64,000 bases of DNA from an uncultured Alphaproteobacteria bacterium (GCA_903837555.1 CAILUV010000022.1:43785-107784); one strand, 5' to 3'. Counted from the stretch's first letter, positions 25,826 to 35,368 are shown. Notes: generated by a model from the sequence alone, not told the origin. Numbers and translations are program-made.

Positions 25826-26757
25826 ATGCGGAAGCGGGCGATCCAGCCCATATCGTCGCAGAAATACATATAGTCGCCCACCATCTCGGCGCAGTGGATC
25901 ACCGGCGAGTCACCCGGAAGCTGCACGCGTTCCGTGATCACGCCCGTGGCCGCATCATGTCGGAAGAAGGCATTGAGATTGGAATCCGACGACCAGATTT
26001 CATTGCGGGTCTTGCCCCAGCTCATGCCATGGGTGCGGTTGCCCGGCACCGGCCAGGTGGCTTTCACTTTCCAGGTCTTCTTGTTGACAGTGAATATCTG
26101 GCGCGCCGGCGGCACCGCCATGATCAGGTAATCGCCGTCCAGGATCACGGCATGGGCACCGGTGCCGCCAGAGCCTTCCTGCGCGGTCAGCGGCAACTGG
26201 CCCGGTGGCAGGCCTTTTCCGGTATTGTTGCCGACATTGTTTGTCATCGCCGGACCAATGCCGCGCGGCAAGTCCGGCCAGGCGGGCTTCAAGGGGCTGG
26301 AGCGTCCCGGCACATCATCTTCGCGTTCATAGATGCGGCCTGCGCCCGGCGTCACATACTTGGCAATGGTTTTGCCGTTCAGGTCACAGTGCACGATGAT
26401 GGAATTGTGGGTAGACGCGATCCACATCGTGTCGCCGTCCTGCACCAACCCGCTGGGGCCGACGACATCGGCCTGGAATTCGCGCACCGTCGAGCCGTCA
26501 CTGATATTGATCAGCGTCACCCAATGGCCGGCGCCCTGATCCAGAACCCACATCTGGCCCGGCGTGCTGGCCAGGCCCAGACCGTTGGGCTGGCCGTGCT
26601 TGGTCTTGTAGACGATCTCGATCTTGCTGGCGTTGCGCGTAGGGATGGCAGACCAGCCCGGCAGACAGGCAGGGCGCGAGATTTGCGCTGTCGCGGGCAA
26701 TACGGCGGCCGCGGGCGCGGAGGCAGCGGCGGCCAGAAAATTCCTGCGTTTGATCAT
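25822..26757 (-). CDS. Tat-exported NHL/beta-propeller protein
   Basis: A 311-residue protein. The N-terminus MIKRRNFLAAAASAPAAAV is a twin-arginine-like signal. The rest is propeller repeats: GQMWVLDQGAGHWVTLI, GPSGLVQDGDTMWIAST, HAVILDGDYLIMAV, HGMSWGKTRNEIWSSD. This is similar to streptogramin-lyase/NHL folds, but I see no catalytic signature. The ATG at 26757 is chosen for the Tat signal and a GGGGGA ribosome site; an upstream in-frame start at 26886 overlaps the MEKHLA gene end. It is convergent with the quinoprotein gene. The function could be lactone hydrolysis or ligand binding. Confidence 0.72.
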   Translation of the reverse strand: MIKRRNFLAAAASAPAAAVLPATAQISRPACLPGWSAIPTRNASKIEIVYKTKHGQPNGLGLASTPGQMWVLDQGAGHWVTLINISDGSTVREFQADVVGPSGLVQDGDTMWIASTHNSIIVHCDLNGKTIAKYVTPGAGRIYEREDDVPGRSSPLKPAWPDLPRGIGPAMTNNVGNNTGKGLPPGQLPLTAQEGSGGTGAHAVILDGDYLIMAVPPARQIFTVNKKTWKVKATWPVPGNRTHGMSWGKTRNEIWSSDSNLNAFFRHDAATGVITERVQLPGDSPVIHCAEMVGDYMYFCDDMGWIARFRI

Positions 26758-26827
26758 GTCGTTCCCCCAAGCCTGTTTTGCGTGATGCTGCGGCAGAACC
26801 GGGCCTTGCTGCAAAGCGAAAGTGCGG

Positions 26828-27298
26828 TCAGAGGCGCTGATAGCGCCGGAAAAACGCCGCGATACCGAAACTTTGATCTTTTTCATCCAGCAACCGCCAG
26901 ATCGTCACATCCTGGATCAGGAAGACGCGGCCGGTGCGGCTGACGCGCTGGCCGTCATAGCCGCAGACAAACCCGCCCTGCACCACCTGCTGCATCATGG
27001 CGGCACGTTCGGCGCGGCCTTCCTGCGGCGCGGTGGCGCTGGACGGCGTGGCGGTGAACTGGTCCCAGTCACATTCCCAGAGGTCGAGCGCGAAACGGTT
27101 ACCGTAGTTCAGCATCGCCTGCGCGTCGCCGCGATGGGTCAGCAGCGCAAAATCACCGGACCAGACATCGCGCCCGCTCAAGCCGACCAGTAGCGGCTTG
27201 CCCACCACGCGCAGGTGTGACGCAAGAACCGCCTGCACAAAAGCATTCTGAAAATCATTTTCCGCGCCGGGCACGGCGAGGATCGGACCGAGACTCAT
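26828..27298 (-). CDS. MEKHLA-domain protein
   Basis: A 156-residue cytoplasmic protein that is essentially one MEKHLA domain, a PAS-related fold. The signature NYGNRFALDLWECDWDQFT is followed by PSSATAPQEGRAER, VVQGGFVCGYDGQRVS and FLIQDVTIWRLLDE. The family occurs alone in bacteria and at the C-terminus of plant HD-ZIP III factors; its bacterial function is unknown. The ATG at 27298 overlaps the upstream stop as ATGA, making it the last cistron of the hyuA-hyuB-dehydratase operon. A sensory or small-molecule-binding role tied to that pathway is possible. Confidence 0.88.
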   Translation of the reverse strand: MSLGPILAVPGAENDFQNAFVQAVLASHLRVVGKPLLVGLSGRDVWSGDFALLTHRGDAQAMLNYGNRFALDLWECDWDQFTATPSSATAPQEGRAERAAMMQQVVQGGFVCGYDGQRVSRTGRVFLIQDVTIWRLLDEKDQSFGIAAFFRRYQRL

Positions 27299-28368
27299 TT
27301 GATCTTGCCGCGTCCCGCAACTTTCCAAACGGATTCGATCTCGCCGCCGCGCAGGCCGACAATCTCTTCATGCAGGTGGATGGTGGTGTCGCTGTAACCG
27401 ACCACCAGCTCGACCTTGTCCCCAATATGCGGCGTATCACTGGGCACGGCCAGTTCGATCTGGGCGTGTTCGGCGGACAGTTTCACGGACGCCACGTTCA
27501 ACCCCAAGGGACGCGGCAGTGCCATGTCGTTGCTCATTGCCTTGCGTCCCGCATCCAGGATCACGCGCGTCGGATTGGGGCGGCTGATCACCGTGGTCAG
27601 CACGGTCAGGGCGCAGGGCAGATCGATGCCGTAATGGGTGCGGTAATGCTCGTCATTGAAGATGGCGCCGCCCACCTGCACTTCGGTGACGCCGAGCTGG
27701 CTGACACAATAAAGAAGTGTACCGGTGCCGCCGCAGCTCACGATCGACATGTCGTGACCTGCCGCGCGGCAGGCATCGGCGCTGCTGGTCAGAAGCGCGA
27801 TGGCGTCGGCCACGGCTTTGGCTTTTACCACCTGGTCGGCAATCGCGGTGACATGGGCTTCCCAGCCCATCACGCCGACCAGCTTCAAGGACGGACGCTT
27901 GGCGATGATGCCGGCCAGCGCCACCACGGGGGCGCCGGGTTCGGCACCGGACCGGTTCATGCCGGTATTGACCTCGATCACCACGCGCAGGTTGCGGCCC
28001 ACTGCCTTGGCGGCATCCGCCAGCTCCGCAACATTCTGCGCGCTGTCGACCGACACGATCACATCGGTCTTTTCCGGCAGCGCCATTAACCGGCGGACCT
28101 TAATGTCACCGACAATCTGGTTGGCGATCAATATGTCGGTGATGCCGGCCGCCGCCAGCACTTCCGCTTCGCCCAGCTTGGCGCAGGTGACGCCAATCGC
28201 GCCCGCCGCGATCTGCTTCCTGGCGATCTCAACCGTCTTGTGGCTTTTGACATGGGGCCGCCAATCGACGCCCGCCGCGCGGCAGACTGCCGCGACATGG
28301 GCGATATTGGCCTCCATCACATCCAGATCAACCAGCAGCGCCGGGGTATCCAGTTCATACTTGCTCAT
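27295..28368 (-). CDS. DSD1-family PLP enzyme (D-serine dehydratase/D-threonine aldolase-like)
   Basis: A 357-residue fold-type III PLP enzyme. The alanine-racemase-like barrel starts with DTPALLVDLDVMEANI, and the PLP lysine is in RPHVKSHKTVEIA (about residue 42). The C-terminal domain normally carries zinc ligands in a PgHCDPT segment; here it reads VGYSDTTIHLH, so the His and Cys are replaced by Tyr and Ser. It may therefore not be a zinc-dependent D-serine dehydratase, and its reaction, probably elimination, aldol cleavage or racemisation of a D-hydroxy amino acid, is open. It overlaps hyuB and the MEKHLA gene by four bases each. Confidence 0.85.
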   Translation of the reverse strand: MSKYELDTPALLVDLDVMEANIAHVAAVCRAAGVDWRPHVKSHKTVEIARKQIAAGAIGVTCAKLGEAEVLAAAGITDILIANQIVGDIKVRRLMALPEKTDVIVSVDSAQNVAELADAAKAVGRNLRVVIEVNTGMNRSGAEPGAPVVALAGIIAKRPSLKLVGVMGWEAHVTAIADQVVKAKAVADAIALLTSSADACRAAGHDMSIVSCGGTGTLLYCVSQLGVTEVQVGGAIFNDEHYRTHYGIDLPCALTVLTTVISRPNPTRVILDAGRKAMSNDMALPRPLGLNVASVKLSAEHAQIELAVPSDTPHIGDKVELVVGYSDTTIHLHEEIVGLRGGEIESVWKVAGRGKIK

Positions 28369-30095
28369 TTCGCCGGCTCCCGGCTGGCGCGAAGACGTTC
28401 GGTGGCGGTCTTATCCAGTACACCGTCTGCGCAAATTACCACGCCATAATCGCGCTGGGCGCTTTCGCGCGAGACTTTCTCGTCCAGCACATCCTGCAAC
28501 ACCATGTCGGGCGCGCGGGCAAAGGCATCGCCCCAGCCACCGCCGCCCGCAAGCTGGGCGCGGTAGCGTTCGCCGCGCTTGAAGTTGCGCATGAATTTGC
28601 CCGGCAAGGCAGTCTGCGTTCCGTCCAGCGCATGCAGCCGGTTGGCGGCATTGGCGCCAGGATGGCCACCCTTCAGGCCGAAAGGCTGGAATTTCTGCCG
28701 GTCGCTGCGAACCTGGAGCACCGCCTCGTCCACGCCGGTCAGTTGGTACTCGCGCACCAGTCCCATGCCGCCGCGGAATTTCCCAGCGCCGCAGGAATCC
28801 TGGCGCATGGCATATTCTTCGATGCGGATGGGCTGTTCGCGCTCCACAATCTCGACCGGCGTGTTGGAATAGTTGACCGCCAGCGACGACAGCGCGTCGA
28901 TGGCGTCCTTGTCAGGACGGCCGCCCCAGGTGCCGAACAAAAATTCCAGCAGCACGAAGGGCTTCTGTTCGCCGCGATAGCCGGCGATGGTGACGCCGAA
29001 ATCGCCCTGCGCGCCGCAGGCGAAGACTTTAGAGGGCAGCATCTGGGCCAGCGCGCCCCACACCGCCTCGGTCACGCGCATCGAGGTAAGTCCGCGCGCC
29101 GCGACCGGCGCGGGCGAGATCGGATCGACGATGGAGCCGGGCTCCGCGATGACTTTGATCGGTCGCATGAAGCCGGAATTGGTCGGCAAGTTTGGGTCGA
29201 TCACCGAGCGCAGGCAGGCATAGACGCTGGACTGGGTCATGGCGATGGGCAGGTTGATCGAACCCTTCACCTGGCGCGAGGTGCCGGTGAAATCCACCGT
29301 GATGTCGCTGCCACTCTTTATGATACGCGCGACGATGCGGATAGGATCGGACGTGAAACCGTCATCGTCCAGGAAATCCTCGAAACTCCAACTCCCGTCG
29401 GGAAAGGCTGCGAATTCCGAGCGGGTGAGGTTTTCCGAATAATCCAGCAGATGCGCCATGTCGGCGACCAGCGCATCGGCGCCATGCTTGTCGGCCAGTG
29501 CGATCAATGCGCGTTCGCCGCGGGTGCAGGCGGCGATGGTGGCCTGCACGTCGCCGATCACCGTGTCTGGCACGCGCACGTTCAGGCGCAGGATGTCGAA
29601 GAAAGCCTCGACCGGCTTGCCCCGGTCGATCACCCTGAGCGGCGGGATGCGCAACCCCTCCTGGAAAATCTCGGTATTGTCACAGGCATTGCCGCCCGCC
29701 ACGCGCCCACCAATGTCGGTCTGGTGGCCGATGGCCGCCGCGAAGGCCAGCAAGCGCCCGTCATGAAACACCGGCTTGAAAACGAAGATGTCGGGCAGAT
29801 GCAATCCGCTGCCCAGATAAGGATCGTTGAGGGCATAGACATCGCCCGGGCGGATGTCCCCGTCGAATTTTTTCAGCACCGTCGCGAGCGTGGGCGGGAA
29901 CGAACCCATATGCACCGGCAGACACAGGCCCTGGGCGACAAGATTGCCACTGGGATCAAGAAGTCCGGTGGAAAAATCCATCGCTTCCTTGATGACCGAA
30001 GACCGCGCCGTGCGCACCACCGTCGCCGCCATTTCGTCGGCGATGGCCGCAAAGGCGTTTTTCATCAATTCCAGGCGGATGGGATCGGGCTTCAT
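28365..30095 (-). CDS. hyuB: hydantoinase B/oxoprolinase family subunit
   Basis: A 576-residue protein matching the HyuB/acetone carboxylase alpha family from end to end. It has the N-terminal LMKNAFAAIADEMAATVVRTA, the DPYLGSGLHLPDI segment (about 90-105), GHQTDIGGRVAGGNA, and the closing GGGGWGDAFARAP. With HyuA it forms an ATP-dependent enzyme opening hydantoins, 5-oxoproline or related lactams, or carboxylating ketones. The length equals the usual 520-580. Start and stop overlap the neighbours as ATGA, so subunits are made in step. Confidence 0.93.
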   Translation of the reverse strand: MKPDPIRLELMKNAFAAIADEMAATVVRTARSSVIKEAMDFSTGLLDPSGNLVAQGLCLPVHMGSFPPTLATVLKKFDGDIRPGDVYALNDPYLGSGLHLPDIFVFKPVFHDGRLLAFAAAIGHQTDIGGRVAGGNACDNTEIFQEGLRIPPLRVIDRGKPVEAFFDILRLNVRVPDTVIGDVQATIAACTRGERALIALADKHGADALVADMAHLLDYSENLTRSEFAAFPDGSWSFEDFLDDDGFTSDPIRIVARIIKSGSDITVDFTGTSRQVKGSINLPIAMTQSSVYACLRSVIDPNLPTNSGFMRPIKVIAEPGSIVDPISPAPVAARGLTSMRVTEAVWGALAQMLPSKVFACGAQGDFGVTIAGYRGEQKPFVLLEFLFGTWGGRPDKDAIDALSSLAVNYSNTPVEIVEREQPIRIEEYAMRQDSCGAGKFRGGMGLVREYQLTGVDEAVLQVRSDRQKFQPFGLKGGHPGANAANRLHALDGTQTALPGKFMRNFKRGERYRAQLAGGGGWGDAFARAPDMVLQDVLDEKVSRESAQRDYGVVICADGVLDKTATERLRASREPAK

Positions 30096-32194
30096 GCGCC
30101 GGCCTCAAGATGAATTTGCACCGTGCCCGCGATGGCGCGCGCCGTGGCGCCCGGCGGCACGATAATGGTGGTGTCGTATTCTTCGACGATCATCGGGCCA
30201 GGTGTCGGATCTTCACCCAGATCAACGCGCCGGATTACCGGTGTCGTCACCCAGCCTTTGCCGCCGAAGTAAACCGGGCGTTCGCCGCCCGAAGCGCCAT
30301 TGGCGGCGTTGGTCCGCAAGGCTTCGGGCGCGGGCAGATGGTCCCAGCGGTCCATGCTGCGCGCCCGCAGGCGCAAATTCACGAGCTGCACCTGCTCGCC
30401 GCGACTGCAATAGCCATAGGTGCGCTCATGCTCCAGGTGGAACTGCTCGGTGGCCTCATCGAGCATTGTGCGCGTCACACCCGAAGATACGACCGGAATT
30501 CCCAGTTCCGAACTTTGTCCCGCATAACGCATCTCCAGCACCAGATGCAGTTCGGTATGAGCGGTAGTAACACCTTCGGCGGTCATCAACCGCTGCGCAT
30601 CCTGCAAAAGCTGGCCTGCCCGCGCGTTGAGCGCCTGCAAGTCCACTTTATCCACGTCGTGCCAGAATACCGCCACCAGCCGATGCTGAATGCGCGCGAA
30701 CAACAGACCCAGCGCGCTGAACACGCCCGAAGCGGGCGGAATGATGATGTCGGAAATGCCCGCATGTCCCGCCAGCGTTGAGCCATGCACCGCGCCATTG
30801 CCGCCAAAGGCGACCATGGCGAATTCCCGCGGACTGCGCCCGATCTCGCTGGACACCGCCTGGATGGCGCGGGTCATGGCGGCATTGGCGATGGCATGAA
30901 TGCCATAAGCGGCTTCATGCACGCTCATGCCCAGCGGTTCGGCAATGTGGATGCGGATGGCGTCTTCGGCGGCTTGCTTGCTGATCGGCATGTCGCCGTC
31001 CAGCAGATGCGCCGGATTGAGAAAACCCAGAATGACATTGGCGTCGGTGACGGTGGGCCGCGTGCCGCCGCGCCCGTAACAGGCCGGGCCCGGCATGGCG
31101 CCCGCGCTGTCGGGGCCGACGCGCAGCGCGCCGCCCTTGTCGATCCAGGCCAGGCTGCCACCACCCGCGCCGATTTCGGCCAGGTCGATGGTGGGCGAGC
31201 GCACCAGATAGCCGCCACCGCCCAGCAGCCTTTGCCCGATATTGATGCCGGAGCCCACTTCCATTTCGTCAGTCAGCCGCGGTTCACCGCCCTCGATCAG
31301 ACATGCCTTGGCGGTGGTCCCCCCCATGTCGAAGGCGATGATGTTGCTCATGCCCAGTATCTCGCCCAGAGCCGCCGCACCGATGGCGCCTGCCGCCGGC
31401 CCAGATTCCACGCAGTAGGCGGGAAATTCCCGCGCTGTATCGGCACTGATGATGCCGCCCGACGACTGCATCACCATCAACGGCGTTTCCACGCCCAGTT
31501 TCTCCACGCCGCTTTCAACTGAGGCCAGATAGCGATCCACCACCGGCTTGACGAAGGCGTTCACCACCGTGGTGCTGGTGCGCTCATATTCGCGGATTTC
31601 CGGCAGCACCTGATGCGAAGCGGAGATGGACAGTTCCGGCACGTGCTGGCGTAGGATTTTCATCACCGCCTGTTCATGCGCCGGATTCACATAAGAGTGC
31701 AGCAGGCAGACCGCGACCGAATCCACGCCTTGCGCGCGCATCTTGTCGATGGCCGCGATCACGCTGGCGGCGTCCAGCAGCGTAATGACATTGCCGTCAG
31801 CATCCATGCGCTCTTCAATTTCATAGCGCAGGCGGCGCGGCACCAGCGGGCGCGGCTTGTCCCAGTCCATATTGTAAAGCTGCGGCATGCGCAGGCGGGC
31901 GATTTCCAGCACGTCGCGAAAGCCTCGCGTGGTGATCAGCGCCACCTTGGCGCCGTGGCCCGTCAGAAGCGCGTTGGTCGCCACGGTGAAGGCATGCACC
32001 AGGCTGACCACGCCCTTGGGATCGGTAACGCCGCCCTCAAACAGGCGGGCCAGCCCGTCAGTGATCGCCCGGCTGTAGTCATCGGGGGTCGACAGAAGCT
32101 TCAGGGTGCGGGCGCTGCCGTCGGCATTGGAGACAACCAGATCCGTGAACGTGCCCCCGACATCGATGGCGATGCGGTGCTTGCCGATACGCAT
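30092..32194 (-). CDS. hyuA: hydantoinase A/oxoprolinase family subunit
   Basis: A 700-residue protein. The ATP-binding motif IAIDVGGTFTDLVV is at residues 8-21, followed by RGFRDVLEIARLRMPQLYN, the second phosphate loop FDMGGTTAKACLI and GAGGGSLAWID, as in all HyuA/acetone carboxylase beta proteins. The ATG at 32194 is fixed by the motif position; the frame stays open far upstream but that stretch is the antisense of the amidohydrolase gene. It heads a four-gene coupled operon and is divergent from the amidohydrolase-MFS operon. ATP-driven ring opening is likely; the exact lactam is unknown. Confidence 0.93.
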   Translation of the reverse strand: MRIGKHRIAIDVGGTFTDLVVSNADGSARTLKLLSTPDDYSRAITDGLARLFEGGVTDPKGVVSLVHAFTVATNALLTGHGAKVALITTRGFRDVLEIARLRMPQLYNMDWDKPRPLVPRRLRYEIEERMDADGNVITLLDAASVIAAIDKMRAQGVDSVAVCLLHSYVNPAHEQAVMKILRQHVPELSISASHQVLPEIREYERTSTTVVNAFVKPVVDRYLASVESGVEKLGVETPLMVMQSSGGIISADTAREFPAYCVESGPAAGAIGAAALGEILGMSNIIAFDMGGTTAKACLIEGGEPRLTDEMEVGSGINIGQRLLGGGGYLVRSPTIDLAEIGAGGGSLAWIDKGGALRVGPDSAGAMPGPACYGRGGTRPTVTDANVILGFLNPAHLLDGDMPISKQAAEDAIRIHIAEPLGMSVHEAAYGIHAIANAAMTRAIQAVSSEIGRSPREFAMVAFGGNGAVHGSTLAGHAGISDIIIPPASGVFSALGLLFARIQHRLVAVFWHDVDKVDLQALNARAGQLLQDAQRLMTAEGVTTAHTELHLVLEMRYAGQSSELGIPVVSSGVTRTMLDEATEQFHLEHERTYGYCSRGEQVQLVNLRLRARSMDRWDHLPAPEALRTNAANGASGGERPVYFGGKGWVTTPVIRRVDLGEDPTPGPMIVEEYDTTIIVPPGATARAIAGTVQIHLEAGA

Positions 32195-32227
32195 AATGAA
32201 AACTGTCCCCCGACCCGTAAAATCCAC

Positions 32228-32255
32228 TTTGACGGACTGGCCGGGGGTGGTCAAA
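32228..32255. promoter_or_regulatory. TTTGAC-N16-GTCAAA inverted repeat in divergent promoter gap
   Basis: The two hexamers are spaced about two helical turns apart in the 102-base gap between hyuA and the amidohydrolase gene. Either could serve as an operator half-site, and TTTGAC also resembles a -35 box. No regulator gene adjoins. Low certainty. Confidence 0.25.
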
Positions 32256-32296
32256 TCACCCGCTTTTTTCGCACCGCACATAAAAAGAAGAGCGCC

Positions 32297-33220
32297 ATGA
32301 GCCTGCCCGATGTTCCCGTGATCGATGCGCATCATCATTTCTGGGACCTGGACAAGAACTACCTGCCCTGGCTGCGCGATGAGCCGCCGATCCCGTTCCG
32401 CTATGGCGATTACAGCGCCATCCGCAAAAACTACATGCCGCCGGATTTTCGCCGCGATACGGAGGGGCTGAACCTCGTGGGTTCGGTTTTTATCGAGACC
32501 GAATGGGACCGAAGCGATTCCGTCGGCGAAAGTCGTTGGGTCGAGCAAGTGGCAAAACAGTCGGGTCTTCCCAGCGCCATGGTCTGCCATGTCACGCTGC
32601 ACCGTTCCGACGCCGCCGATGAACTGGCGCAGCAGGCCCGGTTTGCGCTGGTGCGGGGTCTGCGCCACAAGCCTGCTGCCGCGCCGTCGCCGGACAAGAA
32701 GCAAAAGGGCCTTCCCGGATCGATGGATGATCCCACCTGGCGGCGCAGCTATGCCCTGCTGGAGAAATACAATTTCTCCTTCGACCTGCAGACACCCTGG
32801 TGGCATCTGGAGGAAGGTGCGCGTTTGGCCGCCGATTTCCCGCGCACGCCGATCATCCTCAACCATACCGGCCTGCCGCGAAACCGCAGTCCCGAAGAAC
32901 TGGCCGGCTGGCGTCAGGCGATGGAACGCTTTGCCAAGGCACCCAACGTCAGCGTGAAGATTTCCGGCCTGGGCGAGCCGGGCATTGCATGGAGCATCGA
33001 ACGCAACCGTGACGTCATTCTGGACACGATCGGAATCTTCGGGGAGGATCGCTGCATGTTCGCCAGCAACTTCCCGGTGGACGGACTGACGGGAAGCTTT
33101 GCCACGATCTTTTCCGGCTTCAACGAAGCGACACGAACCATGGGACCTGCCGTGCAGAGAAAACTGTTCGCCGACAATGCCAGGCACATCTATCGCCTCA
33201 GCGAAAGCACCGCGCCATGA
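32297..33220 (+). CDS. amidohydrolase-2 family lactonase/hydrolase
   Basis: A 307-residue cytoplasmic TIM-barrel hydrolase. VIDAHHHFWD (residues 8-17) gives the first metal ligands, ILNHTGLP the next His, and FASNFPVDGL the catalytic Asp near the C-terminus. The layout matches the L-fuconolactonase/2-pyrone-4,6-dicarboxylate lactonase group. The ATG at 32297 is set by the family start; an open frame continues upstream inside the antisense of hyuA. GAAGAG precedes it. The stop overlaps the following dehydrogenase start as ATGA. A lactonase role in sugar-acid breakdown suits the neighbours. Confidence 0.88.
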   Translation: MSLPDVPVIDAHHHFWDLDKNYLPWLRDEPPIPFRYGDYSAIRKNYMPPDFRRDTEGLNLVGSVFIETEWDRSDSVGESRWVEQVAKQSGLPSAMVCHVTLHRSDAADELAQQARFALVRGLRHKPAAAPSPDKKQKGLPGSMDDPTWRRSYALLEKYNFSFDLQTPWWHLEEGARLAADFPRTPIILNHTGLPRNRSPEELAGWRQAMERFAKAPNVSVKISGLGEPGIAWSIERNRDVILDTIGIFGEDRCMFASNFPVDGLTGSFATIFSGFNEATRTMGPAVQRKLFADNARHIYRLSESTAP

Positions 33221-34089
33221 GCAAGCCCCGGATTGGTTTTGTCGGCATCGGCATCATGGGCGCGCCGATGGTGCGCCGGTTGATGGCGCAGGGCTGGAGC
33301 GTGTCGGTGTGGAACCTAGAGCCGGAACGATATGCCGAAGTGCGGGGCGCCGCCGTGCTGGAGAGCCCCGCCGCCGTGCGCGCCGCCAGCGACATTGTCA
33401 TTTTCTGCGTGCTGCATGGCGAAGCGGTGGAGCAATGCTGCTTTGGCCCGCACGGCATGGCGCAAGTCAAAAGCGGCGCGACGCTGCTGATCGATACCTC
33501 CACCATCAATCCTGACACCACGCTGGAGCTGGCGCAGCGCTTGAAAGCAGAGACCGGCATGGGCTGGGTGGACGCGCCGATCTCCGGCGGACCGGTGGCC
33601 GCTGGCGATGGGGCGCTGACCATCATGATGGGCGGCGCGGACGATGATGTTGCGCGCGCCACCACGGTGCTGAATGATCTGGCCACCAACCTCACCCATA
33701 TCGGTGCGCTGGGTGCCGGTCAGACCGCCAAGATCATCAACCAGGCGATTGTCGGCATCGGTTATGTGATGATGGGCGAAACCTTGGCGCTGGCCGAAGC
33801 CGCCGGCATCGACGCCAAGCGGCTGCCCGCTGCGCTGGCCGGCGGCATGGCTGACAGCACGGTTCTGAAACGCATCTATCCGCAGCAGGAAGCGCGCGAT
33901 TACCTGCCGCCGCGCAGCTATGCCCGCCAGCTCGACAAGGACCTCAAGAACGTCATGAAATTCGTGAAGGCGCACCATCTTGAGCTGCCGCTGCTGGCCA
34001 AGGCGGTGGAGCGCTATCACGCCTTTGCCGCCGACAATGAGATGGTGGACGGCGCCGCCGTGGCGCGGCTGTACGAAAAGAAGTCGTGA
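33217..34089 (+). CDS. 3-hydroxyisobutyrate/tartronate-semialdehyde reductase family dehydrogenase
   Basis: A 290-residue NAD(P)-dependent beta-hydroxyacid dehydrogenase. Visible motifs are GFVGIGIMGAPM (residues 7-18, nucleotide loop), the substrate motif DAPISGGPVAAGDGALTIM (about 122-140) and the catalytic Lys of GAGQTAKIINQ (about 174). Members reduce tartronate semialdehyde or oxidise 3-hydroxyacids. It is coupled to the amidohydrolase and lies four bases before the MFS gene. In this operon it would reduce or oxidise a three- or four-carbon intermediate. Confidence 0.9.
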   Translation: MSKPRIGFVGIGIMGAPMVRRLMAQGWSVSVWNLEPERYAEVRGAAVLESPAAVRAASDIVIFCVLHGEAVEQCCFGPHGMAQVKSGATLLIDTSTINPDTTLELAQRLKAETGMGWVDAPISGGPVAAGDGALTIMMGGADDDVARATTVLNDLATNLTHIGALGAGQTAKIINQAIVGIGYVMMGETLALAEAAGIDAKRLPAALAGGMADSTVLKRIYPQQEARDYLPPRSYARQLDKDLKNVMKFVKAHHLELPLLAKAVERYHAFAADNEMVDGAAVARLYEKKS

Positions 34090-34093
34090 GCGC

Positions 34094-35368
34094 ATGAGCC
34101 ACGCCGATCTGGAACGGCGCACGATGCGCAAGGTCATGTGGCGGCTGCCCCCGCTGATGGCCCTGATGTTCCTGATCAACCAGCTCGACCGGGTGAATGT
34201 CAGCTTCGCGGCGCTGACCATGAACGCCGATCTGGGCCTGTCGACCGCTGCCTATGCCTGGGGCGCGGGGATATTCTTCATCGCCTATTTCGCCTTCGAA
34301 GTGCCCAGCAACCTGATCCTGGAGCGGGTGGGCGCGCGGCGCTGGATCGCCCGCATCATGATCACCTGGGGCATCATCTCCGGCGCCATGGCGCTGGTGA
34401 CCGGGCCGACCAGCTTCCTGATCGTGCGCTTTTTGCTGGGCGCGGCGGAAGCGGGTTTCGTGCCGGGACTGGTGCTGTACATCACCTATTGGTTTCCGCC
34501 TGGCTACCGGGCGCGGGCCACCGCGATCTTCTTTTTCGCCGCGCCGATGGGCAATGCGGTGGCCGGGATGCTGTCGATACCGCTGCTGGCGATGGATGGC
34601 ATCTGGGGGCTGACCGGGTGGCAATGGATGTTCGTGGTCGAGGCCCTGCCCGCCGTGTTTCTGGGACTTTATATCCTGCGCGCCCTGAGCGACCGGCCGC
34701 GCGACGCCAAGTGGCTGACGGCGGAAGAGCGCGACTGGTTGGAACGCGCGGTGCAGACCAGCACGCCGCATGGCAGCGCCTGGGAGCAAATCCGCGCCAT
34801 CCTCAACCGCCGCGCTGGGCTGTTGTCGCTGATCTATTTCACCCGCAACGTTTCGATGTATGGCGTCAGCCTGTTCCTGCCGCTGATCCTGGCGGGCGCG
34901 GGGCTGAACAACAGCCAAGTGGGTTTCGCCGCCACCATTCCCTTTGCGACCGCTGCGATTGGCGCCGTGGCCTGGGCCTGGAGTTCGGACCGTTTCAACG
35001 AACGCCACTGGCATGTGATCGGGGCCATGTTGCTGGCTGCGGGCGGGCTTGCCGCCAGCGCCTTTATCGGACCCTCGGGTTGGGCGTTGTTCGCCATTTC
35101 GCTGGCGGCCATCGGGCTTTATGCGCAGGCGGTGGTGTTCTGGTCGCTGCCGCCGCTCATGCTGAGCGGCATGGCGGCGGCGGCCGGCATCGCGGCGATC
35201 AACGCCACCGGCAATCTGGGCGGCTTTGTCGGACCTTATATTGTCGGGCTGACGGCCAAGGGCGGCGATTTCAGCGCCGGGCTTTACCTGATGGCGGGAT
35301 GCGCCCTGTTCTCGGCGCTGCTCAGCCTGCTGCTCAAATATCTGAAATGGGATGAAAAGCCGGCATGA
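34094..35368 (+). CDS. MFS transporter, anion:cation symporter (ACS) type
   Basis: A 424-residue, 12-helix transporter. Family marks are FLINQLDRVNVSFAALTM in helix 1, the EVPSNLILERVGARRW loop between helices 2 and 3, and YWFPPGYRARATAIFF. ACS members import hexuronates, tartrate, phthalate and similar acids with protons. The ATG at 34094 fits the family N-terminus. The stop overlaps the ABM gene as ATGA. Nearby mannonate dehydratase and hydroxyacid dehydrogenase genes favour a sugar acid. Confidence 0.92.
   Translation: MSHADLERRTMRKVMWRLPPLMALMFLINQLDRVNVSFAALTMNADLGLSTAAYAWGAGIFFIAYFAFEVPSNLILERVGARRWIARIMITWGIISGAMALVTGPTSFLIVRFLLGAAEAGFVPGLVLYITYWFPPGYRARATAIFFFAAPMGNAVAGMLSIPLLAMDGIWGLTGWQWMFVVEALPAVFLGLYILRALSDRPRDAKWLTAEERDWLERAVQTSTPHGSAWEQIRAILNRRAGLLSLIYFTRNVSMYGVSLFLPLILAGAGLNNSQVGFAATIPFATAAIGAVAWAWSSDRFNERHWHVIGAMLLAAGGLAASAFIGPSGWALFAISLAAIGLYAQAVVFWSLPPLMLSGMAAAAGIAAINATGNLGGFVGPYIVGLTAKGGDFSAGLYLMAGCALFSALLSLLLKYLKWDEKPA

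Noticed and set aside
32195..33187. N-terminal extension of hyuA by about 330 codons
   Set aside because: The frame is open, but the stretch is the mirror of the amidohydrolase on the other strand, and HyuA's ATP-binding motif fixes the start at 32194.
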